In this document: positions 1 through 10,677 of the stretch, in pieces
Layout: each line of letters begins with the position of its first letter
Position numbering within the stretch: position 1 is the stretch's first letter
From: Condylostoma magnum
Lineage: Eukaryota; Ciliophora; Heterotrichea; Heterotrichida; Condylostomatidae
Length of the DNA: 39,480 nucleotides
Assembly: GCA_920105805.1 (NCBI GenBank)
Contig: CAKKTI010000029.1
Span: forward strand, 1 to 39,480
Direction: 5' to 3'
Notes under the pieces: model-generated
What the model saw: only the letters and a program-made list of their open reading frames with translations
What the model was told of the DNA's origin: nothing
Databases searched by the model: none
Position numbers and translations under genes: made by a program

Positions 1-88
1 AACACCCTAACACCCTAACACCCTAACACCCTAACACCCTAACACCCTTACACCCTTACACCCTTACACCCTTACACCCTTATAACCT
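1..88. repeat. Telomere, two-variant 8-base repeat
   Basis: Six copies of AACACCCT (1-48) are followed by four copies of TACACCCT (49-80) and a degenerate unit TATAACCT (81-88), after which unique AT-rich sequence begins. The C-rich strand at the left edge is the expected orientation for a chromosome end. An 8-base CCCTAACA-type telomere is known from heterotrich ciliates. The clean block switch from A to T at the first base is seen directly in the sequence. Confidence 0.95.
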
Positions 89-1080
89 ACATGTGCATTT
101 ATAAATATATCTAATATTTCACTCTTAAATGGAATATAAAATGTATTATTTTTACCATCTTTTTAGCATAGTTATGATTTTGTTGGTGGATAATTTTATT
201 CAGAGGATATAAAGTATTATCTTATACATTATTTCCATCGTTTACCACAATTAGATGGCATCTCTTTTTTATGTAGATAATTGTATATTTACAAGTATCG
301 TAACTTTTATTATTTTCTGCCTTTTATAAAATCAACAAATTCTTCATTTTTAGGCTTAATTCATTCTACAAATATTTATCTCTTAATTTCATTTACAACT
401 TCGCTGCTCCATCAATTTCATTAATATATATTATCTTAATCTTTTTCTTCTTAGCTAGATTATTCAAACGATTGTGATTTAATAGATACAGTACCTATAG
501 AAGACTAAGAACTTTTTACATCTCTTTCATCCAATAACTCAAATGATTACGGAAGTTCCAATATCTAGTCACTTACTTGCGGCTATTAGTTAAGATTAAA
601 TCTCATTTTTAATTTTTATCCCCTATACATGGCATCATAGTGACGATTATCCCGATTATAAACTATACATATTTCCTGTAATCCTTATTAATAATAGCAA
701 GCAATAGTATTATACTATTAATCTAATACATTTATCTTAATTTTATAGCCGCTTGCAATTGCCGCCAATACCAATTCATTACCATATTCATTCGGCTTGC
801 TAAGTTTTTCTATTTGGTAATCAATTCCTCTACCACTATTATCTTAATATCATTGTTAAAATATCTCTTTATGTTACTTCAGATATCGAATACTATTCTA
901 TTTTATTTGCATATACTATTTTTCTTATCTTCCTGTAGCTCTTGAAATTGCTGCATAGAGGCAATTCCCATCACCTTTTATATCTATTAAGTTTCCATAT
1001 TCGCTATGTGAATAAGAAGGTAATATTGGTCTTTTCCTTAAAGGGGATTACTAGCATTGTCTTTTCCTTTTAAGTGACAT
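89..1080 (-). mobile_element. OTU-protease gene of an integrase-type mobile element, incomplete
   Basis: With TAA/TAG as Gln and TGA as Trp an open frame runs from ATG at 1080 towards the telomere. Residues 36-40 read GDGNC, the catalytic Cys block of OTU cysteine proteases. A later NRHYDAMY carries the catalytic His, and YGNELVLAAIASGY matches the middle of the fold. The C-terminal third (KLRYLQIYNYL, then IPFKSEILDIF) loosely resembles the stretch ahead of integrase zinc-binding domains in Gypsy/Ginger-type elements. That second match is weak. The frame abuts the telomere, so this copy is incomplete. OTU proteases remove ubiquitin; OTU domains are also carried by several mobile elements. 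It could instead be a host OTU gene family. Treated here as a fossil. Confidence 0.6.
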
Positions 1081-1139
1081 TTTAAATTATGTAAAAACAT
1101 CAAAAATTTAGTACACGAGTTGGATTATTTGATTTACTT

Positions 1140-1440
1140 AAAAGTTAAGCAAATTTTGTACTTATGAAGGATATAACCTATGTTAAGCAAAATTAGTGCA
1201 TTGATATACATTATTGATATATTTATATACATTATGGGTGCATAGATTAATCATTGGTACATTCATATACGTTATGGCCACATTATTAGTACATTTACAT
1301 ACATTAATAGTACAAACACATACATTTTTGTTATATTTTACATACATTATTGAAACATTATACAACAATTATTGAAACATTAAACAAACATTATCAGGCC
1401 ATTATTTATGCATTCTTTATGCACAATTATGTAATAATTG
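1140..1440. repeat. Degenerate TACATTA-rich low-complexity stretch
   Basis: The motif (A)TACATTATTG/TATACATTA recurs at irregular 20-40 base spacing. No convincing coding frame is seen. It separates the two OTU-type pieces and may be the AT-rich edge of an element or ordinary subtelomeric repeat. Confidence 0.5.
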
Positions 1441-1700
1441 ATACATCAATTTATGTCGGACATATAGTCTAGTTCTGCTTTAACAATACCAGAGTTTTCA
1501 ATACAGGATTCCAGCTGGTCTAAGTGCTTATCAAGATACTTGATACAATTGGATTTAATCCTTTACCAATTATTCTATGTCTAATAAATACCTAAGGAAA
1601 TTGATATATAAAGGCAATTTCCATCAGCCTTGACTGTTTCAAAGAGTTTAGGTAATTTAGTTGGAGTATTACCTCTTTTGCGTTGCCGCTTAAAATTCAT
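1440..1700 (-). mobile_element. Second OTU-like gene piece, partial
   Basis: An ATG at 1700 opens a frame starting MNFKRQRKRGN, similar to the start of the other copy (MSLKRKRQC). It is followed by KADGNCLYISIS, the OTU catalytic-Cys block. The rest of the domain is not recognisable and the frame fades into the low-complexity stretch. It is best read as a diverged partial paralogue in the same orientation as the copy next to the telomere, and looks older than it. I infer membership of the same element family from the shared N-terminus and OTU block. Confidence 0.5.
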
Positions 1701-1717
1701 TTATTATCAATTTTAAA

Positions 1718-2210
1718 AGATGTGTCGGGGAAATAACAGGAAAAGGTGCGAATAACACTTACTATGTAAAAATTGAAGGACAATTGAAAAATCCAGATAA
1801 AGAAGTAAAGTTTAATGAAAACTGTTTGCAAAAAATATCTACACAACAGTTTAAAGAGTTTTAAAATGATCCTAAAATGTTAGCTTAATAATTACTTACA
1901 TCAAAATATATTTTATCCAAAAGAATATCAGCACATATGTATGATAAAACAATTTCTGTTCAATTTTATATTCCTTTACTCAAACTAGAGCTTCATAATC
2001 CTTATTTCAAATTAGTACTTTCTATATGGACTAAATAATTAAGCATGTATTCAAAATATTTGCTTTTTGCTCAGAAATACTTTCTATAATAATATCAAAA
2101 GTAAATAAGACTATTGAAAGCTGTAAATAATCAAAAGTTAATTGCTGGATATTAATCAACAAATATACAATATCATGCTAAAGAAAATAAATTCACTTAT
2201 ATCTAATATA
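1718..2210 (+). mobile_element. Possible integrase C-terminal piece, broken
   Basis: A plus-strand frame starting without its own ATG reads GEITGKGANNTYYVKIEG and then KFNENCLQKIS. That resembles the small beta-barrel (GPY/F or SH3-like) at the C-terminus of Gypsy/Ginger-type integrases. About 100 further residues rich in Lys, Tyr and Gln follow before the frame dissolves into AT-rich sequence. It lies head to head with the partial OTU copy at 1700. The family assignment is an inference from a short motif; an unrelated gene fragment is possible. Confidence 0.3.
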
Positions 2211-2476
2211 ACTACATATAATTTAGAAAGATAACAATAATATACATACAGTATTATGGCAATATAATCAATAGTTTTTGCTATTTCAATGATTAGGCTA
2301 TAATAATAATTGATTTTTACTTAAAAATATAATTATACAGAAAATTAAAGCTATCTAACTCACAATTACAATAAATTTCTTTACTAACTTTCCCCTATCA
2401 AACTTTAATATTCATTAAATATTCTTACACGGAATGAATCGAAAATAACATGTAAATAAAGTTTTACTTACAAAAG

Positions 2477-4870
2477 ATGGCTTGAATTCATCCACCAGCA
2501 CTAGGCTGCAGATTTTCCTTTTTACACCTGCCATGCGGGCGTTGTGGACATACGATTTAACCCTACAACTAATTCCTAATTTTATTCGGCGGATACGACG
2601 GTAACAGATGACTAAATGACCTTCACTTTTTTGACACATCATCGTTGGTTTGATCTTAGAAAAAAATACTAGGAAATACACCTTAACCCCGCCAATATCA
2701 TCAGTCCTAATTGATAAATGAAAAAATGTACATATTTGGAGGTTATAATGGGAATCATCTACTTAGTGACCTAGTAGTTCTTGATTTAGACTAAAATTAA
2801 TGAAAATATCCTCGAACTAGAGGGGATCATCCAACACCCCGTGAAGGTCATTCGATGGTATAGCACAACCGATTTCTTTATATCTTCGGAGGATGAAATG
2901 GGGAAGCTCTGAGTGATTTGTACTAATTCAATACCGACTCGAATGAATGAACTAGAATTTAAACGTAAGGGCAAAAGCCTTCACTTTGCGGCCATTCAAT
3001 GAACCTAATAAACAACTCGTTATTTGTTTTCGGAGGATACAACGGAGATAATTGGACTAGTGAGCTGCATGTATTTGATTTATAAAAATAAACTTGATAT
3101 AGTCCTTAAGTGTAAGGCGCCCCGGCGGCTAGAGGGTATCACACAGCTGTTCTTATAAACAAGTATTTACTTATATACGCAGGGTATAACGGCAAATTTA
3201 TACTAGGGGATCTTTTAACTCTTGATACTGAAACATTTTTATGGTCTGTCCCTGAGCTTTGTAGCGGGCACTTTCCCAATGCTAGAAATGCACATTCTAT
3301 GGCTTTAGTCGAATCAGAAGTGTATATTTTCGGAGGGTATAATGGGACTAGAGATACAAATGAACTGCACATATTAGAAACTGCAGCGTTTTCAACAATG
3401 CATGAGGATTTAAGATAAGCTATTTGAATTGATAGTTGGAAAGATGTTAGATTAGTATGTGCTTAAGGATTTTTTAATGTGCATTCAGTCATTGTAAAAG
3501 CAAGATGTCCTAAATTATTTGAATTGACATATAAGGAAATACAGAATGGAATAAGTATTATTGACCTAGGGTAGATTTCTATTGATGCTTTAAAGCTCTT
3601 TTGTGAGTACTTATATGCTGATTTATCCAGGGAGTAAATTGATGATAGAATTAAACATGAGTTATTATCAATAGCTCTTCGTTTTAAATTAGAGCGCCTT
3701 AAATCAATATGCGTTTTATAAAGCACAGGAGATGACTTTATTCCTGAGTCTACTTTAACTACTGATATCTCTAAAATCTTACAATATAACGACTTATCCG
3801 ACATTACTGTATAAGTTTAAAACGATACTTTCCAACTGCACAAATTAATCCTATCAGCTAGGTGCCCTTACTTCAAAACAATGCTTTAATCCGGTATGAA
3901 AGAATCCCATCAAAGGTTTGTATAATTATCAGAGTTCTCCTCAGAAGCGTTTTAACTAATTCTGCAGTGGATCTACTCAGATAAATCACTTCCTCCTTTT
4001 CAACAGAATTAGATGGGATCTTAGCTTGGAGTTAACTTACTACTCGCAGCTAATATACTAGATCTGAGTTCCTTAATGCGGATGACTGAAATAATGCTGT
4101 AAAAGATTATTGATATAGAAAACGCCGTTTAATTATTTGACGTGGCTTTTGCCCTGGGGGCAAAGAAGATAAAGGCAAACTGTTTGAACACAATTCTGAA
4201 AGATTTTGATAGAATTTCATTTCAGAGGGATTTCCACCACTTAAGTAAGCAAGCTTATATAGAGCTTGAGGAGTATTTGCCAAGACGGATTAAAAGATAA
4301 ATTAGCTAATGTATTCAGTACAATCCGGAATACAGCATGATTAAATGAGACTAAAGCCAGGATAATTATGCAAATCCTTTTGCTATATAGATTCTGCAGG
4401 GGTATAACAGGGAATTAAGCATTGAGCCGCAAAATCCTGTATAACCGTGAAATCCTGTTTCCAAAGGACTTCCGACAGGTATGGAAGTATTATCGGATGA
4501 TAGAAGAACTTTTAAGAGATCACAGAAGGATTTAAGAATTTCTGGAGTGAGAACAGGGCCTGATTTTTAAATATCTCCTAAAACTTAAAGATCCCCTAAA
4601 TCTAATTGCAATTCTCCTAGGAAAACCAGAGGGAAATTACTTCCTCTTAAACTCAATTATCAGTAAGATTTGTAAGTGCCTTCTTTTATTATAACACCGT
4701 ACGGATTAAGCAGAAGTTTGCAGAATTATCGCTCTATCAACTCTTTGAGATAAGGCTCTCGTCAAAGCAGTAATATTTTTACGAAGACTGGGCTTAATAT
4801 ATGTAGCAGTACAGGATCTATTAATAGAGAATTTGTGTTTGAAAGTTAAGCAAGGATGAGAAGAAGATGA
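2477..4870 (+). CDS. Kelch-BTB-BTB-BACK protein, LZTR1-like
   Basis: The reading is one 797-codon frame from ATG 2477. About six Kelch repeats fill residues 20-300: FGGYDGNRWLNDL, FGGYNGNHLLSDL, FGGWNGEALSDLY, FGGYNGDNWTSEL, YAGYNGKFILGDL and FGGYNGTRDTNEL. A first BTB-like fold follows (around VHSVIVKARCP). A second BTB domain (LSDITVQVQNDTFQLHKLIL) and a BACK-like helix set come after it, then a basic Ser/Pro-rich tail. Kelch plus two BTB domains is the layout of LZTR1, a cullin-3 substrate adaptor; the role here is inferred. Trp in FGGWNG is encoded by TGA (2894-2896). TGA 4868, TAA 4874 or TAA 4883 could be the true stop. The stretch 2211-2476 upstream is AT-rich with nothing recognised. 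Confidence 0.85.
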
Positions 4871-5090
4871 TGCTAAGATATATAAATTATTTAAAGTATA
4901 ATAAAACATGGTTAATTAGTTGTAATAAGTTTATATTGTAATTGAGTTTATAATTAAGGGTGAAATGACTTTTAGAACAATCAGTGTTTACCAGTAGGGG
5001 TGAAAATAGTTGTTTTTGGTAATCAATATAAACTAGCTACTTGAATATTATTTGTTATAAGTCTTTCTTAACTGATTTTTATTAACTAAT

Positions 5091-5459
5091 ATGAATCGTT
5101 ATAAATTATAAGAAATTCCTACTAACAGACTATAAGGCAATAATACATCTAAACGAATGTTTCTGAAGTTGGACTTTTTACAAAAGCGCATTTACAGACG
5201 ATAAGACCTGTAAAACATATCTCCTTTAAGTTTTTAAAAGAGTTTTAACTGTAGATAGATGACTCCAACTGTAAGAATATGAAAAACAGATACAAAAACA
5301 AACTGGAAATAATAGAACAAAATAAGGAATTTATCTAAAAGAGTTCTAAGAATAAAAACTCCAAAAACAGCGTACTACAAGAAGCAATAAGATGAGTGGA
5401 TTCCAGACTCCCCTTATATCCCAATTGCAAAATACAATCATTTAACCGATAATTACTAA
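5091..5459 (+). CDS. Small basic protein, unrecognised
   Basis: An ATG at 5091 opens a 122-residue frame beginning MNRYKLQEIPTNRL and ending around WIPDSPYIPIAKYNHLTDNY. It is rich in Lys, Arg, Asn and Gln, has one TGA-encoded Trp (RIWKTD), and shows no membrane segment or known domain. Its TAA (5457-5459) is directly followed by the stop of the convergent CFAP20-domain gene. The 220 bases upstream (4871-5090) hold nothing I recognise. I call it from codon pattern and context only. Confidence 0.5.
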
Positions 5460-6488
5460 TTATTCATCTAACGGTATATAACATCTTCCAACAGGACTAT
5501 ATATTAAGTTGTCAACGTTTACAAAGGGAGGTGTAAACTGTCTTACTTAGCAAATACTATCCATATTATTCAGATTCTTTGTAAACATGCTTTCTACTCT
5601 TATAGGAAGATCGTAATTAACCTCAGGCTATTTTCTTATAGATTTTATAGAAGTAGGCAGTTACTTTGAAGCACTGCTAAAAATAGAAGTTTCTTGATCA
5701 TTCTTTAAGTGTTTTTCTATCATGTAATGTCTGTACTTCTGTGCACCAATTTATCCTTTTTTATTTTTCCCATAATGACTAACCATTTGCTTAAAATCAG
5801 AAGCAATAGGCTATCTCTTAACCCTAACCTATACCTTAGGCAAATGATCCGGTGACTTAAAAATGTTTTACATTTGATTAAGAATCTTAAACTTTCTAGG
5901 AGGGGAGCTAGAATAATACAGCGGTTTTGGTATATTTTGAGGTGTAATGTTTTAAACTGGTATTTGCTAATCAAGTTGAGCAGGTATAGGCACTCCTGGT
6001 GTATCTTCAGTTTATATAGGGAACTATAATGCACCAACCTTCTAAATTTTACAAGTGCCTTAAATTCTAATATTATCAATACACCTAATTTGGTTAGGAA
6101 AGCACTCCTTTATATATCCTTGTGTATTAATACATATTGTTGCTCACTTGTCTCTAACTATTCCTAGATTAGCTACTCTTGAATGCAACGCATTTTTTAC
6201 AGTTTGATTGCCCTATGAAAAAACTAATCGTTTTCTAGAGCCCTTAGAGTCTGTAAACCCTACTTAAATGTTAAATAAAGACCCTGTTGGTATAAAGCCT
6301 TGTATTACCAGGTAGTAATTAGACAAAGCAAGACTAGATCCTTACATCTTCGGCCAGGATACAGACCCAGAAGAACTCAAAGAATATACAAAGGTTCTGG
6401 ATATATTGTCAAAAATCTTAAGTATTTATCCTGCAGTGTTAAAATTATCATTCTTCTTATTCTTCAGATTTAATAACTCAATGTACAT
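5460..6488 (-). CDS. CFAP20-domain protein (CFAP20DC/DUF667 type)
   Basis: The frame is 342 residues from ATG 6488. It contains only one TGA (Trp in RDKWATICIN), whereas the alternative frames contain many. Residues 15-140 match the CFAP20/DUF667 fold: YYLVIQGFIPTGSLFNIQ, then SKGSRKRLVFSQ, then ALHSRVANLGIVRDKWATIC, then IRCIDNIRIQGTCKIQKV. The same blocks occur in human CFAP20DC. The remainder is Pro/Gln-rich and probably disordered (QNITPQNIPKPLYYSSSPP). CFAP20-domain proteins act in axonemes and centrioles, fitting a ciliate. The stop is taken as TAA after IPLDE; a second TAA six codons further on is possible. The gene is divergent from the cyclin (82 bp between ATGs). Confidence 0.8.
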
Positions 6489-6570
6489 TTTTATCCCTTT
6501 CACTATATTATGAGTAATGGAAAAATAGTCCAATGATTATATATAGGAAAATTTGACTCATGTTTATTAA

Positions 6571-7260
6571 ATGTAAGCTAAAGTTTAGGTAATTTAAACT
6601 GATTATTTAACAAATGTACAGAATAATAGAATTTCAAGTGAGGAAAGACGTGTTCTTCATGAGTGGATTTTCGATATTTTTGAAGAGTATGGATTTCCGG
6701 GTAAAACCCCTTAATTAGCTTCCACTTATCTTGATATTTTTATGTCAACTGTACCAATAGCTCAGCCTCATTTGCTCGAAACCATTGCTGTACTTTGCTT
6801 TTCACTCGCTTTAAAGTTCGATTAGAATATTGTAGTAAATTTCAATGATTTATAAGGAATGTGTAAAAGAGGGTTTAGTTAAGGTAAAAACTATGAGCTT
6901 ATTTTACTACAGATCTTGAATTGAAGATTAGACTATCCAACTTCTAATGAGTTTCTAAAGCTTTTGATGTATAAAACTACAAGTAACATTGATATTGAAA
7001 CGTTCTGCAAGCAGGCTAATAGCTTCATTGCGTTGTGTTATTGTGATTATGATTTAGTCAAGTTTGGGCCTATTGTTATTGGAATTTCTTCTGCAAGCTG
7101 TGTTATGGTAAAGTTTGGACATAAGCAGTTTGAGATGGAATGACTTTAGAAAGTCAATTAGCTATTAGGCATTGATCTTTATGTGGTAAAATAATGTGTT
7201 GATTACATTAATAAGAAGGTTGAGCTTTTGAGTGATCAAAGTACTGAGCAGTCTAATTAA
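6571..7260 (+). CDS. Cyclin
   Basis: The frame is 229 residues from ATG 6571. The N-terminal cyclin box is clear: RRVLHEWIFDIFEEYGFP, then ASTYLDIFMSTVPI, LLETIAVLCFSLALKFD and LILLQILNWRLDYPTSNEF. A shorter C-terminal helical fold follows (FCKQANSFIALCYCDYDLV to VVKQCVDYINKKVELL). It would bind and activate a cyclin-dependent kinase; the class (A/B/D) cannot be told from sight. It ends at TAA 7258, 18 bases before the next ATG and in the same frame. Three glutamines in the first nine residues are TAA or TAG codons. Confidence 0.88.
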
Positions 7261-7278
7261 TCTATTATAAATAATAAA

Positions 7279-7783
7279 ATGAATTTTTTATTTAAGGATG
7301 TGTCGAGGAATTGTATTATGATTTATTAGTGTTATGATTTAAATATAGTGTAAATCATTTGGAAATGTATAATGCCAAGTAATTTGTTTATTTTAGGAGT
7401 AAACGTTCCATGCAAAAGATAATACTTGCGATAATTCATTAGGCTTTGAATGATCGTAAGTTTATTCCAGTTTAAGAATTATTGAAATGCAAAATGGTTT
7501 TAACCATTATATTCAATTTAAATATGCATAGCCAAACTTGTATTAATGTCTTAGGTCTTAATGCTTTTTTGTAGCAAAAGGTTTTATGTTTAAAATGTCC
7601 ATCAAAGTTTAATAGTAGAATTATATGTGTTTAGAATAATTAAAACAATTCTATTATTTATTCTATGAAATACCTAAAGTAATGCTTAATAAATAAGCTA
7701 TATATTTATAGGATTATTATACATTTCCAATCAAAGCTGCTATTGTAGAAATTAATACATATAAAATTACAATATATTACTAA
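7279..7783 (+). CDS. Small spliced gene, unrecognised
   Basis: No single frame stays protein-like here. Removing a 17-nt GT-AG segment (7313-7329) and a 20-nt one (7555-7574) joins three good stretches into 155 residues. These are MNFLFKDVSRN; WFKYSVNHLEMYNAKQFVYF to RKFIPVQELLKCKMVLTII; and FMFKMSIKVQQQNYMCLEQL to YYTFPIKAAIVEINTY. TAA 7781 then leaves 44 bases to the convergent stop. I do not recognise a family. The model is an inference from frame quality and splice-like borders. The ATG is 18 bases after the cyclin stop. Confidence 0.4.
7313..7329 (+). other. Candidate 17-nt intron
   Basis: The sequence GTATTATGATTTATTAG has GT and AG borders. Removing it shifts the frame so that the ATG at 7279 connects to the protein-like downstream frame. 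Heterotrichs are known for introns of about 15-16 nt, so the size is reasonable. Confidence 0.4.
7555..7574 (+). other. Candidate 20-nt intron
   Basis: The segment GTCTTAATGC to TTTGTAG has GT-AG borders. Removing it moves the reading from one protein-like frame to the next. It has the same length as the better-supported intron at 32798-32817. Confidence 0.35.
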
Positions 7784-7827
7784 ATTAAGCTAAATACCCT
7801 AATTATAAATTGATTAAACATATTAAA

Positions 7828-8496
7828 CTAATTAGAAGGGGTGCTTAAAGTTCTTAATAAGAGATTCCTTAATTTATGACAGCTAAGAAAAGCTCCTCCT
7901 TAAAAATTAGCAAACTCTTTCACAAAATCCTCTTTATAAACTTTGTTTTCAATAACAGTAATATAATTCCCTAAAAAGTCCTCTTTAACTCTCTCTTTTA
8001 CTGACAGAATATTATGAATATACTGCTCTATTTTGGATTCTTAAGTTAATTTATTCCTAAAGAACAAAGGGATGATTTAAACAGTACTTGCTGATATAAG
8101 TTCATCTAGAATTTTAGGTATTGCTGACTCTAATAAAAATTACTCACATTTTACATCATAAACTTCAAATAAAAGGGTTGCCTTGGTAGTATTTTCTCCT
8201 GATCCTAATAAAATAGAATATATCAGCATAGGTTTTAGCTCTAATTCATCTACTTTTAAAAACTATCTGATAAACTTATCTATTCCTACGTAATCTTTAT
8301 AATTTTGGAATTTAACACTTATTGAGCTAGAGATTTCTTGTAGGTGATTTTGATTAATTACTCCTTTAAAACTGTATTTATGAAAAATATAATCCAAGTT
8401 TTCCACATCTTCCTTTCAGAATTAAAGGCAATCCCCAAATAAACAAAGAGCTTTTTCTTCAGAATTGCTTACTTCTCTTTAGTTGGCACACCCCAT
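7828..8496 (-). CDS. Probable N-myristoylated protein, EF-hand-like
   Basis: The frame is 222 residues from ATG 8496. It starts MGCANQREVSNS, an N-terminal Gly-Cys pattern typical of myristoylation plus palmitoylation, which would tether the protein to a membrane. The body is helical, with calcium-sensor-like spacing (KEDVENLDYIFHKYSFKGV, then LLFEVYDVKCEQFLLESAI), but no perfect EF-hand loop is visible. The family is uncertain. It converges with the spliced gene to its left and is divergent from NOP14 (119 bp between ATGs). Confidence 0.65.
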
Positions 8497-8615
8497 TTTA
8501 ATTACACTTTCATAAATATTCCGGCATATTTCTAAAACATACAACAAAATTATCTAGTATCAAATTTACACCTAAAAATCAAACAACTAATAAATTATAA
8601 TAAAGTTTATACAAA

Positions 8616-10400
8616 ATGGGCAAAAAGGTAAACAAGGTTAATAGAAGTAAAAAGCACGTTGCCTTTAAGCCTATTGCTGTTAAACCATCTGAAATGAAAG
8701 AACAGTAAAATCACAACTAAGTAAATCGATTTCTTGACAGAAGATACGGAGAAAAGAATCCTAACATTTCCCAAGAACAGAAATATTTAGTAAGATTTTA
8801 ACGTGAGAGGAAAAACATATCAAATAAAAGGAACAAATTTGAGCTAGATGATGACCTTGGATTCACTCATAATGGTATATCTCTAAATAAACTACATGAT
8901 GATTTCCTAGGCTAGAATGAAGTCATTGACAGTGATTACGAGGATAGACCTTTGAAAAGATAAAAAATATAAGATGACATTGTAGAATAAGAGCATTTTG
9001 GAGAGGGAGTCAAAAGCAAGTAGGATATTTATAGTGAAATCATAGCAAATTCAAAGATAAATAAATATGAGAGGTAAAAGACAAAGGAGGCTAATGCATA
9101 ACTTACTTTTGGTTTGAATTAGTAAATGAGTGAGTTATCAAATATACTTTAGTTTAGGTAGAAATAACCAAGGGAAACTGATAATTATGATGAGTTAATT
9201 GGAGATTTAAAGTAATCTGGCAAAAATGCTGCATCGGGTAAAAGAAGTAGGTTGTAGGAACTGTAAGATATATTTAAAGACTTATAGGAATCTGGCATTG
9301 ATTTTGATATTTTTAATGATTATAAAAAGTTCACTAAAATTACTGAATAGTCTGAAAATAAAAGTGAGTATATACAGAATTTACTACTATACTATGATAC
9401 TCTGTTATCACCCTAAAACTAAGAAATTAACATGAAGTTAACATCATTCTTGCTAAGATATACAATATAAGACTGTGATGTACTTGATTTAATGGTAAAA
9501 GGCTAATATGATGCATACTGTGAGTTAGTAGGAAAATAATGCATAAACAACGAATATACAGCTAAAAAGGAATTCTAAGAAATTTTTACTACTGATTTAT
9601 AAAGCTTAAATTATAATACAATAGCCATCGCCGACATATTCTTATAAATATCTCCTTAAAGTGGATCAAATCTTCATGAATTACTTATTAGCTTTATCGC
9701 TTACATAGTCATGTATTCCCCGATTGATACAGAGGAGGAAGGAGTACAAACAGTCTTAATAATGAATATCTTATATGTAAGGTATATCAAACCAAATAAC
9801 TACTACATACCTGAGTACTGGCGAGGTTTATAAAGGTTAAGTCAATTTTATGAGAATGAATAATTACAACAATGCAGTTTACAAGATATGGTAAAGCAGT
9901 AAACTTGGGGTAATATTCTATACAACACACAAATCCTACTGAATAAATCATTCGAGCAATTCAAACAATACCCAGCATTAAATTACTTACAAAAAGGATT
10001 AGAATTACCCCTAAACTTGATACAAATAGACGGGTTCTAATTCAAACAGGACAAAGTCTAAGAAATTTAAACCTATGAACCACTAATACAAGGAAAAGTA
10101 AATTAAAAGTATTCAAGTAAAGACTCAAACAAGCAAAAATCTGAAACAAAGATGCTAAAAGAGTAAGTAAAATCAACAAGAAAACTAGCAAGACGAGCCT
10201 TACACCAAGAATCATTAAGCAAGGCTAAAAGAAACGAGGAACTGACTCAATTCCGCACTCAAAGAGCAAACCAGAAACGTAAACACACTCGCAAGATACT
10301 AGCAGAAGCTGAATCAGACTTCCAGAAAGTAATGTCAGCAGCTAACAGTGAGAAGAAGGCCAAAAGAAAGCGTGTTTTGAAGGGCGGCAATAAATTTTAG
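8616..10400 (+). CDS. NOP14: Nucleolar protein 14, small-subunit processome
   Basis: The frame is 594 residues from ATG 8616. The N-terminus matches the family: NRFLDRRYGEKNPNISQEQK, then RKNISNKRNKFELDDDLGF and IDSDYEDRPL. The middle is helical (LTSFLLRYTIQDCDVLDLM, YIKPNNYYIPEYWRGLQ). The C-terminus is strongly basic (KMLKEQVKSTRKLARRALHQ, ending KRKRVLKGGNKF), as expected for nucleolar targeting. NOP14 is needed for 18S rRNA maturation and 40S assembly. It is shorter than the roughly 810-860 residues of the yeast and human proteins. It ends in tandem TAG TAG (10398-10403). The last 21 bases of the CDS are repeated after the assembly gap. Confidence 0.9.
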
Positions 10401-10677
10401 TAGTTAATCAAATTTTCATATAAAATTCAAATGGAGTAAAGATCAAATGAAATTCCTGCAATGACATGGTCCTGGGGCNNNNNNNNNNNNNNNNNNNNNN
10501 NNNNNNNNNNNNNNNNNNNNNNNNNNNNNNNNNNNNNNNNNNNNNNNNNNNNNNNNNNNNNNNNNNNNNNNNNNNNNNAAGGGCGGCAATAAATTTTAGT
10601 AGTTAATCAAATTTTCATATAAAATTCAAATGGAGTAAAGATCAAATGAAATTCCTGCAATGACATGGTCCTGGGGC
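10380..10677. other. Assembly gap (100 N) flanked by identical 99-bp ends
   Basis: Positions 10479-10578 are N. The 99 bases before the gap (10380-10478) are identical to the 99 bases after it (10579-10677). Both copies hold the NOP14 C-terminus, the short spacer and the RCC1 gene start. An unmerged contig overlap scaffolded with a default 100-N gap explains this best. The real chromosome would then have one copy and no gap. Confidence 0.95.

Noticed and set aside
1183-1368. 61-residue Asn/Tyr/Val-rich minus frame
   Set aside because: It is a translation of the TACATTA-type low-complexity repeat, with no protein character.
5720-6079. 119-residue minus-strand frame free of all stop-type codons
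   Set aside because: It is a shadow. A different minus frame through the same bases gives a clear CFAP20-domain protein with conserved blocks on both sides.
10431-10478. Second RCC1 gene start
   Set aside because: It is the duplicated contig end at the N gap, not a second gene.
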